64,000 nucleotides of DNA from Tenacibaculum gallaicum (GTDB taxonomy: Bacteria > Bacteroidota > Bacteroidia > Flavobacteriales > Flavobacteriaceae). Numbering within the stretch: position 1 is the first letter of the stretch; every line of letters starts with the position of its first letter. Positions 24,134-33,287 of this stretch are shown in pieces. Both the position numbers and the translations under genes were made by a program. The stretch covers positions 62,001-126,000 of the forward strand of contig NZ_QUNS01000005.1 in NCBI RefSeq assembly GCF_003387615.1. Direction: 5' to 3'. The notes under the pieces were generated by a model. That model saw only the letters and a program-made list of their open reading frames with translations, was not told the origin of the DNA and did not search any database.

Positions 24134-25525
24134 TTACTTTACTTTTGAAATTTGTGCCATTAACTCTGCTTCACACACTAACTTTCCGTTAGCATAGGCG
24201 TAAGATTGCATATGACAAATACCTCTACGGATTGGCGCAATTAATTCTGCTTTAAAAATTAATGTGTCTCCTGGTAATACTTTTTGTTTAAATTTAACAT
24301 TGTCCATTTTCATGAAATATGTTAAGTAATTTTCAGGATCTGGAACTGTATTTAAGACTAAAACTCCTCCACATTGTGCCATTGCCTCTACTTGAAGAAC
24401 TCCGGGCATTACTGGTGCTCCAGGAAAATGTCCTACAAAAAAATTCTCGTTCATAGTAACATTCTTCATTCCAACCACATGTTGATCAGACAGCTCTATA
24501 ATTCTATCAATTAACAAAAACGGTGGTCTGTGAGGTAAAATATCCATTATTTTATGAATATCCATTAATGGCGGCTGATTCAAATCATAAGAAGGAACAT
24601 TATTTCTCTTTTCCTTTTTTATAATTTTAGCTAGCTTCTTCGCAAATGTAGTATTTACTGAGTGTCCTGGCTTGTTTGCTATTACTTTTCCTTTTATTCG
24701 AGTACCCGTTAAAGCTAAATCTCCAATCACATCTAACAATTTATGACGTGCAGCTTCATTAGCCCAATGTAGTGTTAAGTTATCTAATACTCCATTAGGT
24801 TTTACAGTAATATTATCTTTTTTAAAGGCTTTTTTAAGCTTTTCCATTGTACTCTCAGACAATTCCTTATCTACGTAAACGATGGCATTGTTTAAATCTC
24901 CTCCTTTAATTAAATCATTTTCCAACAACATTTCAATTTCATGTAAAAAACTAAATGTTCTTGCCGCTGATATTTCTTCTTTAAAATCAGTAATTGTATT
25001 TAATGTAGCATTTTGAGTTCCTAAAATTTTAGTTCCAAAGTCTACCATAGTAGTTACTTGGTACTCATCTGCTGGCATCAAAATAATTTCACTTCCTGTT
25101 ACTTCGTCTTTGTATGAGATAATTTCTTTTACCACATACTCTTCTATTTCAGCTTCTTGTTCAATAATTTCAGCTTTTTCTAAAGCTTCAATAAAAAACT
25201 TAGAAGACCCATCCATAATAGGAGGTTCAGAAGCGTTAATTTCTATCAATAAATTATCAATATCTAAACCAACTGCTGCTGCTAAAACGTGTTCAGAAGT
25301 TTGTATTTGAACTCCGTTCTTTTCAAGGTTTGTTCCTCTTTGCGTATTCGTTACATAATCCGCCTTTGCTTCTATTATTGGTTCTCCTTCTAAATCAACT
25401 CGCTTAAAAGCAAATCCATGATTTTCTGGTGCTGGTTTAAAAACCATGTTAACCTCATTACCTGTGTGTAATCCAACACCTGATAATGTAACTTCTTTTT
25501 GTATTGTTTTTTGTTTCTTACTCAT
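24134..25525 (-). CDS. lpxC/fabZ: Bifunctional UDP-3-O-acyl-N-acetylglucosamine deacetylase / 3-hydroxyacyl-ACP dehydratase
   Basis: 463 residues, a fusion typical of Bacteroidota. The LpxC part (about 1-300) is the Zn-dependent deacetylase that commits precursors to lipid A; GVGLHTG, the Zn-binding His in TSEHVLAA and the HKLLDVIGDLAL His/Asp pair are present. The FabZ part (about 315-463) dehydrates beta-hydroxyacyl-ACP; it shows HRPPFLLIDRI, the catalytic His in GHFPGAPVMPG and Glu in EAMAQ. The fusion couples fatty-acid chain formation with lipid A synthesis. Its first eight bases overlap the 3' end of lpxD. Confidence 0.97.
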   Translation of the reverse strand: MSKKQKTIQKEVTLSGVGLHTGNEVNMVFKPAPENHGFAFKRVDLEGEPIIEAKADYVTNTQRGTNLEKNGVQIQTSEHVLAAAVGLDIDNLLIEINASEPPIMDGSSKFFIEALEKAEIIEQEAEIEEYVVKEIISYKDEVTGSEIILMPADEYQVTTMVDFGTKILGTQNATLNTITDFKEEISAARTFSFLHEIEMLLENDLIKGGDLNNAIVYVDKELSESTMEKLKKAFKKDNITVKPNGVLDNLTLHWANEAARHKLLDVIGDLALTGTRIKGKVIANKPGHSVNTTFAKKLAKIIKKEKRNNVPSYDLNQPPLMDIHKIMDILPHRPPFLLIDRIIELSDQHVVGMKNVTMNENFFVGHFPGAPVMPGVLQVEAMAQCGGVLVLNTVPDPENYLTYFMKMDNVKFKQKVLPGDTLIFKAELIAPIRRGICHMQSYAYANGKLVCEAELMAQISKVK

Positions 25526-26558
25526 TTTTTACTTTTTGAGCCTTCAACTCTTTTTCTATTTTATGTACTGTAGATGCTAATTTTGGTAAATTCTTAAAGT
25601 GTACGTAAGACTTACTATAGTCTGAATAGCCAAAAGCTGGAGACCCTTGTACAACTTCTTCATCTTTTAAATTTTTCCCTATTCCTGATTGAGCTTGGAT
25701 TTTTACGTTGTTTCCAATAGTTATATGGCCAACAATACCTACTTGCCCCCCAATCATACAGTTCTCCCCTATTTTGGTAGATCCTGCAATTCCTGTTTGA
25801 GAAGCTATCACGGTATTTTTACCTATTTCAACATTATGAGCTATTTGAATTTGGTTATCTAACTTTACTCCTTTACGAATTATTGTTGATCCTAGAGTAG
25901 CTCTGTCGATAGTTGAATTAGACCCCACATCAACATTATCTTCTATAATAACATTTCCGATTTGTGGTATTGCCTTATACTCTCCATTTTCATCTGGCAC
26001 AAACCCAAAACCATCTGCCCCTATTACTGTTCCTGAATGAATCTTACAGTTCTTTCCTATCACAGTTTCTGAGTATATCTTTACTCCTGCAAAAACAACT
26101 GTATTATCTCCAACTGTTACATTATCTCCAATATAAGAATTAGGGTATATTTTTACATTGTTCCCTAATACCACATTCTCTCCAATATAGGCATAAGCTC
26201 CAATATACTCATTATCGCCTATAGTTACTGAATTAGCTATGAAGTGAGGTTTTTCTCTTCCTACTTTATTGTTCTTTACCTCGTTATAAAAATCTAAAAG
26301 TTTTGAAAATGATTTATAAGCATCTTCAACTTTTATTAAAGTTGTTTCTATTTCCTTTTCAGGAACAAAACTCTTATTTACAATAGCTACTGATGCTTGG
26401 GTTGTATATATATATGAGTTATACTTAGGATTAGATAAAAAGGTTAATGAACCTGTTGTCCCTTCTTCTATCTTAGAAAGTGTAGATACTTCAGCTTCCG
26501 GATTCCCTTCAATCTCTCCTTCTAAAATATCGGCTATTTGTTTTGCTGTAAATTTCAT
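25518..26558 (-). CDS. lpxD: UDP-3-O-(3-hydroxyacyl)glucosamine N-acyltransferase
   Basis: 346 residues from ATG 26558; a TTG three codons upstream lies within the -7 element and is rejected. The N-terminal LpxD domain (FTAKQIADILEGEIEG) precedes a long hexapeptide-repeat helix. Both family histidines are kept: QIAHNVEIG and VGHITIG. It uses acyl-ACP to N-acylate the deacetylated precursor, the third step of lipid A synthesis. It heads the lpxD-lpxC/fabZ-lpxA-efp operon and overlaps the next gene by eight bases. A -7 element sits only six bases before the ATG. Confidence 0.95.
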   Translation of the reverse strand: MKFTAKQIADILEGEIEGNPEAEVSTLSKIEEGTTGSLTFLSNPKYNSYIYTTQASVAIVNKSFVPEKEIETTLIKVEDAYKSFSKLLDFYNEVKNNKVGREKPHFIANSVTIGDNEYIGAYAYIGENVVLGNNVKIYPNSYIGDNVTVGDNTVVFAGVKIYSETVIGKNCKIHSGTVIGADGFGFVPDENGEYKAIPQIGNVIIEDNVDVGSNSTIDRATLGSTIIRKGVKLDNQIQIAHNVEIGKNTVIASQTGIAGSTKIGENCMIGGQVGIVGHITIGNNVKIQAQSGIGKNLKDEEVVQGSPAFGYSDYSKSYVHFKNLPKLASTVHKIEKELKAQKVKNE

Positions 26559-26564
26559 TATCTG

Positions 26565-26572
26565 CAAAAGTA
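26565..26572 (-). promoter_or_regulatory. -7 promoter element of the lpxD-lpxC/fabZ-lpxA operon
   Basis: On the minus strand TACTTTTG matches TAnnTTTG and ends six bases before the lpxD ATG, so the transcript would be leaderless or nearly so. Confidence 0.6.
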
Positions 26573-26623
26573 ATTATTTTTGTTCAAATACTTCTTGATT
26601 AGAGTTTGTTTCTAAGTATTCAT

Positions 26624-27856
26624 CTACTTTATTTTCTTTGGGTAACACAGGTAATATTTCACTACAGGCTTTGTTAATGCTTTAAGGTTTAACTGGTCAG
26701 ATGCTTTTGCTATATCTTTTAACTTGCCTTTTTTTGTGTAAATTTTTATAGGCTTCTTTGTATTGTATGCTTGATGTTTTATTTTATTTGAAAAAACAAA
26801 ATACTCAAGTTCTTTTTCGCTTAACTCTACAAGCTTTCTAAGCTTTCCACGCCTTTTCTCAATATACTCCTCAGTAAATGGTTTCTCTTGAATTTCAATC
26901 TTTAACAAACTTCTGTCTATAATTTTTGTTGCTAATGTAGATAATACAAAATCCTCATGATTTTTCCATTCTTTTATCGCAGATAAAACATCATAATCAT
27001 CTAACTCAGAAAATATCTGTAATGTTTTACTTGAAAAATTTTCTTTATTTATTGGATTGTATAAAAAATACTTTAAAGCTCTACTAGAAGGAAGCTCTCC
27101 CCCTTTCGTAGCCAACTCTTTTGCTCTTTTTAATATACTAACTAAAAGGTTTTCTGCCACCAAACCTGTTTTATGTAAATACACTTGCCAATACATTAAG
27201 CGTCGTGCTATAACAAATTTTTCTACCGAATAAATTCCTTTTTGTTCAATAACCAATTCATTATCTATTACATTCATCATTGCTATTAAACGGTCTGATG
27301 ATATGTTTCCTTCAGCAACGCCTGTAAAAAAGCTGTCTCTTTTTAAGTAATCTAATCGATCAATATCTAATTGACTTGATATTAATTGATATAAAAATTT
27401 ACGTGGATGTTTCCCTTCAAATACTTGAATGGCCAAACTCAACTTTCCTTCAAATTCATCATTCAAAGCTTTCATAAATTTTAATGAAATTTCTTCATGA
27501 GTAATTTCATTTACAATACTATGTTCTAATGCATGTGAATATGCTCCATGACCTATATCGTGTAATAAAATAGCTATATACAAAGCATTTGCTTCCTCTT
27601 CTGAAATTTCAACATTTTTCATTCGTAACACATGTACTGCTTTTTGCATTAAATGCATACAACCTATTGCGTGATGAAAACGTGTATGGTTAGCTCCAGG
27701 ATATACTAAATTTGATAATCCCATCTGTGTTACTCTACGTAACCTTTGAAAATATGGGTGCTCGATAATATCAAAAATTAGTGAGTTTGGTATAGAGATA
27801 AACCCATAAATAGGGTCATTAATTATCTTTAATTTGTTAGTTTTTGATTTCTTCAA
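26624..27856 (-). CDS. HD-domain phosphohydrolase (dNTPase-like)
   Basis: 410 residues. The HD metal-binding motif series is plain: HTRFHHAIG (first His), LLHDIGHGAYSHALE (HD doublet), and a distal Asp in QLDIDRLDYLKRD. Together with the N-terminal DPIYGFISIPN and FQRLRRVTQMG this marks the YdhJ/SAMHD1-like HD superfamily, whose members hydrolyse dNTPs or other nucleotides. The C-terminal 120 residues are charged and may hold oligomer contacts. It is upstream of lpxD in the same direction with a 65-base gap, and divergent from porX. The exact substrate is unknown. Confidence 0.88.
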   Translation of the reverse strand: MKKSKTNKLKIINDPIYGFISIPNSLIFDIIEHPYFQRLRRVTQMGLSNLVYPGANHTRFHHAIGCMHLMQKAVHVLRMKNVEISEEEANALYIAILLHDIGHGAYSHALEHSIVNEITHEEISLKFMKALNDEFEGKLSLAIQVFEGKHPRKFLYQLISSQLDIDRLDYLKRDSFFTGVAEGNISSDRLIAMMNVIDNELVIEQKGIYSVEKFVIARRLMYWQVYLHKTGLVAENLLVSILKRAKELATKGGELPSSRALKYFLYNPINKENFSSKTLQIFSELDDYDVLSAIKEWKNHEDFVLSTLATKIIDRSLLKIEIQEKPFTEEYIEKRRGKLRKLVELSEKELEYFVFSNKIKHQAYNTKKPIKIYTKKGKLKDIAKASDQLNLKALTKPVVKYYLCYPKKIK

Positions 27857-28005
27857 AATGTATAAATCCTTGAATTTTAAACAAAAAAATCATAATTTAT
27901 CTACAAAACCAAATTAACCAGCGTTTAATTAACGTATTTTTAGCTTTTAAAAACACAACAAAACTACTTTCAGTCGTTATTTAAGTAGAAAACAAGTTGA
28001 AAATT

Positions 28006-29556
28006 ATGATGAGAAACATACACATTCTATGGGTAGATGATGAAATAGACCTATTGAAACCACATATATTATTTTTAGAGAAAAAAGAGTATAAAGTTAC
28101 TACATGCACCAATGGTACTGATGCCATTGATTTGGTCAGTGAAAATAATTTTGATATTGTTTTTTTAGACGAAAACATGCCTGGTATTACCGGTTTAGAA
28201 ACGCTTTCTGAAATCAAACAAAAAAACGCAAACCTCCCTGTGGTTATGATTACCAAAAGCGAGGAAGAATATTTGATGGAAGAAGCTATTGGCTCTAAAA
28301 TTGCAGATTACCTAATTAAACCCGTAAACCCTAATCAGATATTGTTGAGTTTAAAAAAGAATTTAGACCACTCTCGTTTAGTTTCAGAGAAAACCACATC
28401 CAGCTACCAACAAGAATTTAGAAAAATTTCTATGGATTTAGCTATGGTTAATTCTTATGAAGAGTGGGCTGAACTTTACAAAAAACTTGTTCACTGGGAA
28501 CTTGAGTTAGAAAATATTAATGATACTGGAATGTTAGAGATTTTGGAATCTCAAAAATCTGAAGCTAACTCGCAGTTTTTTAAGTTTATTAAAAAAAACT
28601 ACCAACGTTGGCTAACAGGAGACAATAAACCTACTTTTTCACATACTTTATTTAAAGATTATGTGGTCCCGAACTTATCAAAAGACCAAAGTGTTTTATG
28701 GGTCATAATTGATAATCTTCGTTATGATCAATACAGAGTCTTAGAGCCTTTTATTAATAATTATTTTAAAAAGGAAGACGAATATTCTTACTACAGCATT
28801 TTACCTACAGCAACTCAATACGCACGTAATGCTATATTTTCTGGATTAATGCCTTCAGAAATGGAAAAAAGACACCCAAACTATTGGAGAAATGATACAG
28901 AGGAAGGAGGTAAAAACTTATTTGAGGCTGATTTTTTAGATGAGCAAATAAAACGCTTGGGACTAAATATTACACACGAATATTACAAAATCGTTTCTCT
29001 AAAAAGTGGTAAAGAATTAGCAGATAACTACAACGGAACTAAACAAAACGATTTAACAGCTGTTGTATATAATTTTGTAGATATGTTATCGCATGCTAAA
29101 ACAGAAATGGAAGTTATAAAAGAATTGGCTGGCGATGATAAAGCTTATCGTTCTTTAACTGTAAGCTGGTTTAAAAACTCTCCGCTTTACGACATTATTC
29201 AAAAAGCGCAAAAATTAGGACAAAAGCTTATAATTACAACAGACCATGGTACTATAAACTGTAAGCACCCTACAAAGGTTATTGGTGACAAGAACATCAG
29301 CTCAAATTTACGTTATAAAACGGGTAGAAGCCTAAGTTATGAAGATAGAGACGTGTATGCAGTTAAAAATCCAAGAGACATTTTTTTACCAACGATAGCT
29401 ATTAATAGTCCTTTTATTTTCACTAAAGAAGATTTGTTTTTTGCGTACCCAAACAATTATAATCATTTTGTTAAGTATTATAAAAACACGTATCAACATG
29501 GAGGAATTTCATTAGAAGAAGTTATCATTCCTTGTGCTGTTTATAATCCAAAATAG
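28006..29556 (+). CDS. porX: PorX response regulator with PglZ domain
   Basis: 516 residues from ATG 28006; a second ATG follows at 28009, and a TTG three codons upstream is less likely. The N-terminal receiver domain has the acidic pair WVDDE, phospho-acceptor Asp55 in FLDENMPG, and the Lys in LIKPVNP. After a helical linker comes a PglZ (alkaline-phosphatase-fold) domain with LWVIIDNLRYDQYR, the TATQYARNAIFSG active-site segment and ITTDHGT metal ligands. In Porphyromonas and Flavobacterium PorX controls type IX secretion with PorY and has nucleotide phosphodiesterase activity. No T9SS core gene or porY is in the window. Confidence 0.95.
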   Translation: MMRNIHILWVDDEIDLLKPHILFLEKKEYKVTTCTNGTDAIDLVSENNFDIVFLDENMPGITGLETLSEIKQKNANLPVVMITKSEEEYLMEEAIGSKIADYLIKPVNPNQILLSLKKNLDHSRLVSEKTTSSYQQEFRKISMDLAMVNSYEEWAELYKKLVHWELELENINDTGMLEILESQKSEANSQFFKFIKKNYQRWLTGDNKPTFSHTLFKDYVVPNLSKDQSVLWVIIDNLRYDQYRVLEPFINNYFKKEDEYSYYSILPTATQYARNAIFSGLMPSEMEKRHPNYWRNDTEEGGKNLFEADFLDEQIKRLGLNITHEYYKIVSLKSGKELADNYNGTKQNDLTAVVYNFVDMLSHAKTEMEVIKELAGDDKAYRSLTVSWFKNSPLYDIIQKAQKLGQKLIITTDHGTINCKHPTKVIGDKNISSNLRYKTGRSLSYEDRDVYAVKNPRDIFLPTIAINSPFIFTKEDLFFAYPNNYNHFVKYYKNTYQHGGISLEEVIIPCAVYNPK

Positions 29557-29586
29557 TTTTTAACTTATTTTAAAAATTGTCTTGAA

Positions 29587-30186
29587 ATGAAAATTAAGTT
29601 TATACTGTTTTTCGCTTTTTTTACTTATTTTTATTCCTTACAAGCTCAAGAAAATAAACTTTCTTTTGCTGCTTTAGAACTAACAAAAAATAAAGTTACT
29701 TATGACCCAAGTTACTTTTCTATACCTTATCCCAAAGGAGATGTTCCTAAAGGCAAAGGAGTTTGTACTGATGTTATTATTCGTGCTTACCGTAAATTAG
29801 GGATAGACTTACAGCAAGAAGTTCACGAAGATATGAAAGCTAACTTTTCTTTATACCCTAAAATATGGGGACTTAAAAGAACGGATACTAACATAGATCA
29901 TAGAAGGGTACCTAATTTAATGACTTTTTTTAAGAGAAAAGGAACAGTTAAAAAAATCACTTTAAACCCCAATAATTATTTACCTGGAGATATTGTTTGT
30001 TGGAGCTTGGAAGGAGGTTTAACTCATATTGGCATAGTTTCTTCTAAAAAATCACCAACCAATAATAAACGATATTTAATTGTTCATAATATTGGACTAG
30101 GTCAAGTTTTAGAAGATTGTCTATTCAATTTTAAAATTATTGGTCATTATAGGTATATGACCAATATAGGTATAATGACCAAATAA
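29587..30186 (+). CDS. DUF1287 family exported protein (NlpC/P60-like fold)
   Basis: 199 residues with a signal peptide (MKIKFILFFAFFTYFYSLQA, then Q). The DUF1287 signature is visible: YPKGDVPKGKGVCTDVIIRAYRKLGIDLQ with a likely nucleophile Cys, and LPGDIVCWSLEGGLTHIGIV with the His partner. Members resemble cysteine peptidases acting on peptidoglycan, although this is structural inference. It lies 30 bases after porX and before tsaE, so it may be cotranscribed with a secretion regulator. I do not recall it at this place in other porX loci. Confidence 0.82.
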   Translation: MKIKFILFFAFFTYFYSLQAQENKLSFAALELTKNKVTYDPSYFSIPYPKGDVPKGKGVCTDVIIRAYRKLGIDLQQEVHEDMKANFSLYPKIWGLKRTDTNIDHRRVPNLMTFFKRKGTVKKITLNPNNYLPGDIVCWSLEGGLTHIGIVSSKKSPTNNKRYLIVHNIGLGQVLEDCLFNFKIIGHYRYMTNIGIMTK

Positions 30187-30213
30187 ACTATAGTAATTAA
30201 TCATCTTCTTTCC

Positions 30214-30221
30214 TATTTTTG
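30214..30221 (+). promoter_or_regulatory. -7 promoter element of tsaE
   Basis: TATTTTTG matches TAnnTTTG and ends six bases before the preferred tsaE ATG at 30228, another nearly leaderless arrangement. Confidence 0.55.
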
Positions 30222-30227
30222 CTATTT

Positions 30228-30641
30228 ATGAACAGAAATTATTCTCTAAACGAATTAACAGCAATAGCTGAAGAGATTATTGCTACTACCCAACATAAAA
30301 TATTGCTTTTTTATGGAGAAATGGGAGTTGGTAAAACAACCCTAATTAAAGAAATATGCAACGTTTTGGGGATAGAAGACATTGCCCACTCTCCTACCTT
30401 TTCATTGGTTAATGAATACAAAACTATCTCAAACAAAACAGTATATCATTTTGATTTTTATCGTATTGAAAACGAAGAAGAAGCGTATGATATGGGAATT
30501 GAAGATTATTTATACAGTAATAATTGGTGTTTAGTTGAGTGGCCTGAAAATGTTAAAAATTTACTACCTTTAGATACTGTTTCAATATCAATTAGCTTGC
30601 TAGAAAATGGGCTACGAAACATTCAATTAAAAACTAACTAA
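30228..30641 (+). CDS. tsaE: tRNA threonylcarbamoyladenosine biosynthesis ATPase TsaE
   Basis: 137 residues from ATG 30228; the TTG at 30219 overlaps the -7 element. TsaE is the P-loop ATPase that supports TsaB/TsaD in making t6A37 on ANN-decoding tRNAs. Walker A reads GEMGVGKTT, followed by SPTFSLVNEY, the FDFYRIENEEE segment and the W in LVEWPENV, all family landmarks. The first enzyme of the pathway, a TsaC-like synthase, is also in this window (51,829). The porX-tsaE-ald neighbourhood is familiar from Bacteroidota. Secure. Confidence 0.96.
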   Translation: MNRNYSLNELTAIAEEIIATTQHKILLFYGEMGVGKTTLIKEICNVLGIEDIAHSPTFSLVNEYKTISNKTVYHFDFYRIENEEEAYDMGIEDYLYSNNWCLVEWPENVKNLLPLDTVSISISLLENGLRNIQLKTN

Positions 30642-30647
30642 ATTTAG

Positions 30648-31844
30648 ATGGGTTCTATTTCACCTTTTACCAAAGAGCAGTTAATGCCACAAACCGAAAT
30701 GCTTGAAATTAAAAAGCAAAAAGGAGATTTATTTATAGGGTTGCCAAAAGAAACTCATTTTGAAGAAAAACGAATTAGTTTATCTCCCGATGCTGTAGCT
30801 GCTTTAGTAGCCCATGGACATAGAATTGTAATTGAAACTGGTGCTGGTGAAGGAGCTAATTATAGCGATAAAGAATATTCTGACGCTGGTGCAAAAATAT
30901 CATACGACGTAAAAGAAGCTTTTACTTGTAATATTGTACTAAAAGTAGAACCACCATCTTTAGAGGAAATTCAGATGTTAAATCCCCAAACAGTTTTAAT
31001 TTCTGCCTTACAATTAAAAACACAAGATAAAAAGTATTTTGAAGCGCTCGCTAAAAAACGGGTAACTGCAATTGCTTTTGATTATATCAAAGATGAACAT
31101 GGCGTATTTCCTATTGTAAAGTCGTTAAGTGAAATTGCTGGAATTGCCTCTATGCATATAGCTGCAGAACTTATGACAGCTTCTAACGGAGGTAATGGTT
31201 TATTACTAGGAAATATTGGGGGCGTTCCTCCTACTGATGTTGTTATTCTGGGAGCAGGAACTGTTGGAGAGTTTGCTGCTAAAGCAGCAGTAGGCTTAGG
31301 TGCACGTGTAAAAGTATTTGATAATTCAATAACAAAGCTTCGTAACTTACAATCGTGTGTACAAGCCCCTATTTATACGTCAACTATTCAACCTAAAACA
31401 TTGCATAAAGCTTTAATGCGTTGCGATGTTGCCATTGGAGCTCTTAGAGGAAAAGATCGTTCTCCTGTAGTTGTTACTGAAGAAATGATTGAACAAATGA
31501 AAGATGGAGCTGTTATTGTTGATGTAAGTATAGATAGAGGTGGTTGCTTTGAAACTTCACAAGTTACTACGCATAGTAAACCTACTTTTGCTAACCATGG
31601 AGTAATTCATTATTGTGTTCCTAACATTCCTTCTAGATACTCTAGAACAGCATCTGTATCTATTAGTAATATCTTTACACCTTATTTATTAGAAATTGCA
31701 GAAGAAGGAGGTTTTGAAAATGCAGCTCGGTTTGATAAAAGTTTACGTAACGGAATGTATTTCTACCACGGAATTTTAACCAATAAAACTGTAGCAGACT
31801 GGTTTGACCTTCCTTACAGAGATATTAATTTATTGATTTTGTAA
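30648..31844 (+). CDS. ald: Alanine dehydrogenase
   Basis: 398 residues. It catalyses reversible oxidative deamination of alanine to pyruvate with NAD+. The N-terminal AlaDh_PNT_N part has GLPKETHFEEKRISLSPDAV and the substrate-binding Arg/Lys; the NAD domain has ILGAGTVGEFAAKAA. Proteins of this length are annotated as alanine dehydrogenase in Bacteroidota, although the sequence also resembles NAD(P) transhydrogenase alpha. It follows tsaE by six bases, so the two form one transcript. The preferred coenzyme and in vivo direction cannot be told. Confidence 0.9.
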   Translation: MGSISPFTKEQLMPQTEMLEIKKQKGDLFIGLPKETHFEEKRISLSPDAVAALVAHGHRIVIETGAGEGANYSDKEYSDAGAKISYDVKEAFTCNIVLKVEPPSLEEIQMLNPQTVLISALQLKTQDKKYFEALAKKRVTAIAFDYIKDEHGVFPIVKSLSEIAGIASMHIAAELMTASNGGNGLLLGNIGGVPPTDVVILGAGTVGEFAAKAAVGLGARVKVFDNSITKLRNLQSCVQAPIYTSTIQPKTLHKALMRCDVAIGALRGKDRSPVVVTEEMIEQMKDGAVIVDVSIDRGGCFETSQVTTHSKPTFANHGVIHYCVPNIPSRYSRTASVSISNIFTPYLLEIAEEGGFENAARFDKSLRNGMYFYHGILTNKTVADWFDLPYRDINLLIL

Positions 31845-31856
31845 TTTGATTTTACT

Positions 31857-31864
31857 TACTTTTG
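31857..31864 (+). promoter_or_regulatory. -7 promoter element of the small membrane protein gene
   Basis: TACTTTTG matches TAnnTTTG and lies 17 bases before the ATG at 31882. Confidence 0.5.
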
Positions 31865-31881
31865 CATTTCAATTTTAAAAT

Positions 31882-32253
31882 ATGCATTTGTTAAAACGTT
31901 TTGGGTATTATTTAATAGGAATTGCCTTAGGGAGTTTAGTGGTACTTTTTATTTGGAAAGGTAAAGATGTTTCTTTTGATTATGGAATGGATGCTCGTAC
32001 TTTAAAAACCATTAGAATAAAAAAACGTTTGTTTTCTGACAGTGCTCAACAAACATTAGCTACTTCAAAAATTGATACAGCTACTATTTCTACTATTTTA
32101 AACCATGGAGATGTTGCTTTTGGAAAAAGCAAGCCTCGTTTAAAACCATGTGCTGAGTACTTTATTACTGGAAAAGACAGCTTAAGTCACATTAACTTAT
32201 ATATTATACGTTGTGACTCAACTGCTACAATTAATAAAATTACGATTAACTAA
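31882..32253 (+). CDS. Small membrane-anchored protein, DUF4258-like
   Basis: 123 residues. One N-terminal transmembrane helix (FGYYLIGIALGSLVVLFIW) is followed by a globular domain with the pattern YGMDARTLKTIRIKK, a conserved-looking GDVAFGKSKPRLKPC, and a second Cys in YIIRCDSTATINKITI. From memory this matches a DUF4258-like flavobacterial protein often found after ald in the porX neighbourhood. No catalytic site is evident. Its stop overlaps the end of the convergent YdeI-like gene by four bases. Function unknown. Confidence 0.65.
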   Translation: MHLLKRFGYYLIGIALGSLVVLFIWKGKDVSFDYGMDARTLKTIRIKKRLFSDSAQQTLATSKIDTATISTILNHGDVAFGKSKPRLKPCAEYFITGKDSLSHINLYIIRCDSTATINKITIN

Positions 32254-32843
32254 CAGTTTTTATACTTATCATACAAACCTACTCTATTTAATATCATCGG
32301 AATTATTTTTTCGAGTCGTTTTACCTTGGTAGCTTTCCTTTTTGCTTCAGAAATATAATCAGTAAATTCTCTTTGTTTACTTAAAGTAAACTCACTAAAA
32401 GTATCTTTTAACTTGTCACTTTTATCTAATGCTAACTGTAACTCCTCAGGAATAATTAAAGGTTTTGTGTTCTTTTTAGGTTTTAACTCTTTTCCTTCTT
32501 CAGAATTTTTAATAGCTTCTAATACATATTGCTTAACCAAATCTATATTAATTTTATCTAATTCATTAAACCTCCATTGACGCATTGCTTGGGTTTTTCC
32601 TTCTTGAGCATTTACCAATACCTTTTCTTTATCAGTTAAAAAACTTCCCTGAAAAAACCACAAACCACAATAGTTTTTAAAGGCTGATAAGCCTACTATA
32701 TTTTTCCCTTTATACACATAAACAGGAGATCCCCATTTAATAGTTTCTTCAAGAGGGAGTTCTAGAAAAACAGAACGCAAGAGGTTTAACTCTTGCGCCC
32801 AATTACTTTTATCTTGTATATATTGTGTTACTTTAATATTCAT
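32250..32843 (-). CDS. YdeI/OmpD-associated family protein with DUF1801 domain
   Basis: 197 residues from ATG 32843. The first 120 residues match the DUF1801 fold (LPLEETIKWGSPVYVYKGKNIVGLSAFKNYCGLWFFQG), and the rest is the YdeI/OmpD-associated helical region (ELQLALDKSDKLKDTFSEFTLSKQREFTDYISEAKRKATKVKRLEKII). These cytoplasmic proteins are uncharacterised. An upstream in-frame ATG lies inside the VOC gene, and the TAATG overlap with the VOC stop supports 32843 as the start and shows coupled translation. Confidence 0.8.
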   Translation of the reverse strand: MNIKVTQYIQDKSNWAQELNLLRSVFLELPLEETIKWGSPVYVYKGKNIVGLSAFKNYCGLWFFQGSFLTDKEKVLVNAQEGKTQAMRQWRFNELDKINIDLVKQYVLEAIKNSEEGKELKPKKNTKPLIIPEELQLALDKSDKLKDTFSEFTLSKQREFTDYISEAKRKATKVKRLEKIIPMILNRVGLYDKYKNC

Positions 32844-33271
32844 TATACTATTTGTTCCTCTAAAGATATCATCCAATTTATACCGTATTTATCTCGTAAC
32901 ATTCCAAACTTACCGCCCCAAAAAGCTTCCTCAAAAGGCATCATTACGAAAGCTTCACCAGTAGAAAGTCCATCAAAAATAGCAACCGCTTCATCTTCAT
33001 CTTCTGTATTTATATTTACTGCAAAATTATTTCCTTTAGTAAATTCCTCTTTTTCATTAAAAAAATCAGATGCCTTAAGAGAAAAATTACCTGCTTCTAC
33101 AGTACAATGCATTGTTAATTCCATTGCTTCTTTTGGAATATTTTTACAAACCTCTTCTGGAGCGTCTTTAAGCTGCATTAATACCGTCATTTCACCTCCT
33201 AATACATCTGCATAAAAAGTCATTGCTTCTTTACAGTTCCCATTAAAATGTAAATAAGTACTTGCTTGCAT
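32843..33271 (-). CDS. VOC family protein (PhnB/glyoxalase-like)
   Basis: 142 residues with the double beta-alpha-beta-beta-beta fold of PhnB-type VOC proteins: YLHFNGNCKEAMTFYADVLGG at the start, KASDFF in the middle and the ending FEEAFWGGKFGMLRDKYGINWMI. Metal ligands typical of glyoxalase I are incomplete, as is normal in the PhnB-like group. Its stop codon overlaps the start of the YdeI-like gene, so both form a small operon downstream of recQ. Substrate unknown. Confidence 0.87.
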   Translation of the reverse strand: MQASTYLHFNGNCKEAMTFYADVLGGEMTVLMQLKDAPEEVCKNIPKEAMELTMHCTVEAGNFSLKASDFFNEKEEFTKGNNFAVNINTEDEDEAVAIFDGLSTGEAFVMMPFEEAFWGGKFGMLRDKYGINWMISLEEQIV

Positions 33272-33287
33272 ATCTTTTTTGAGTTTT

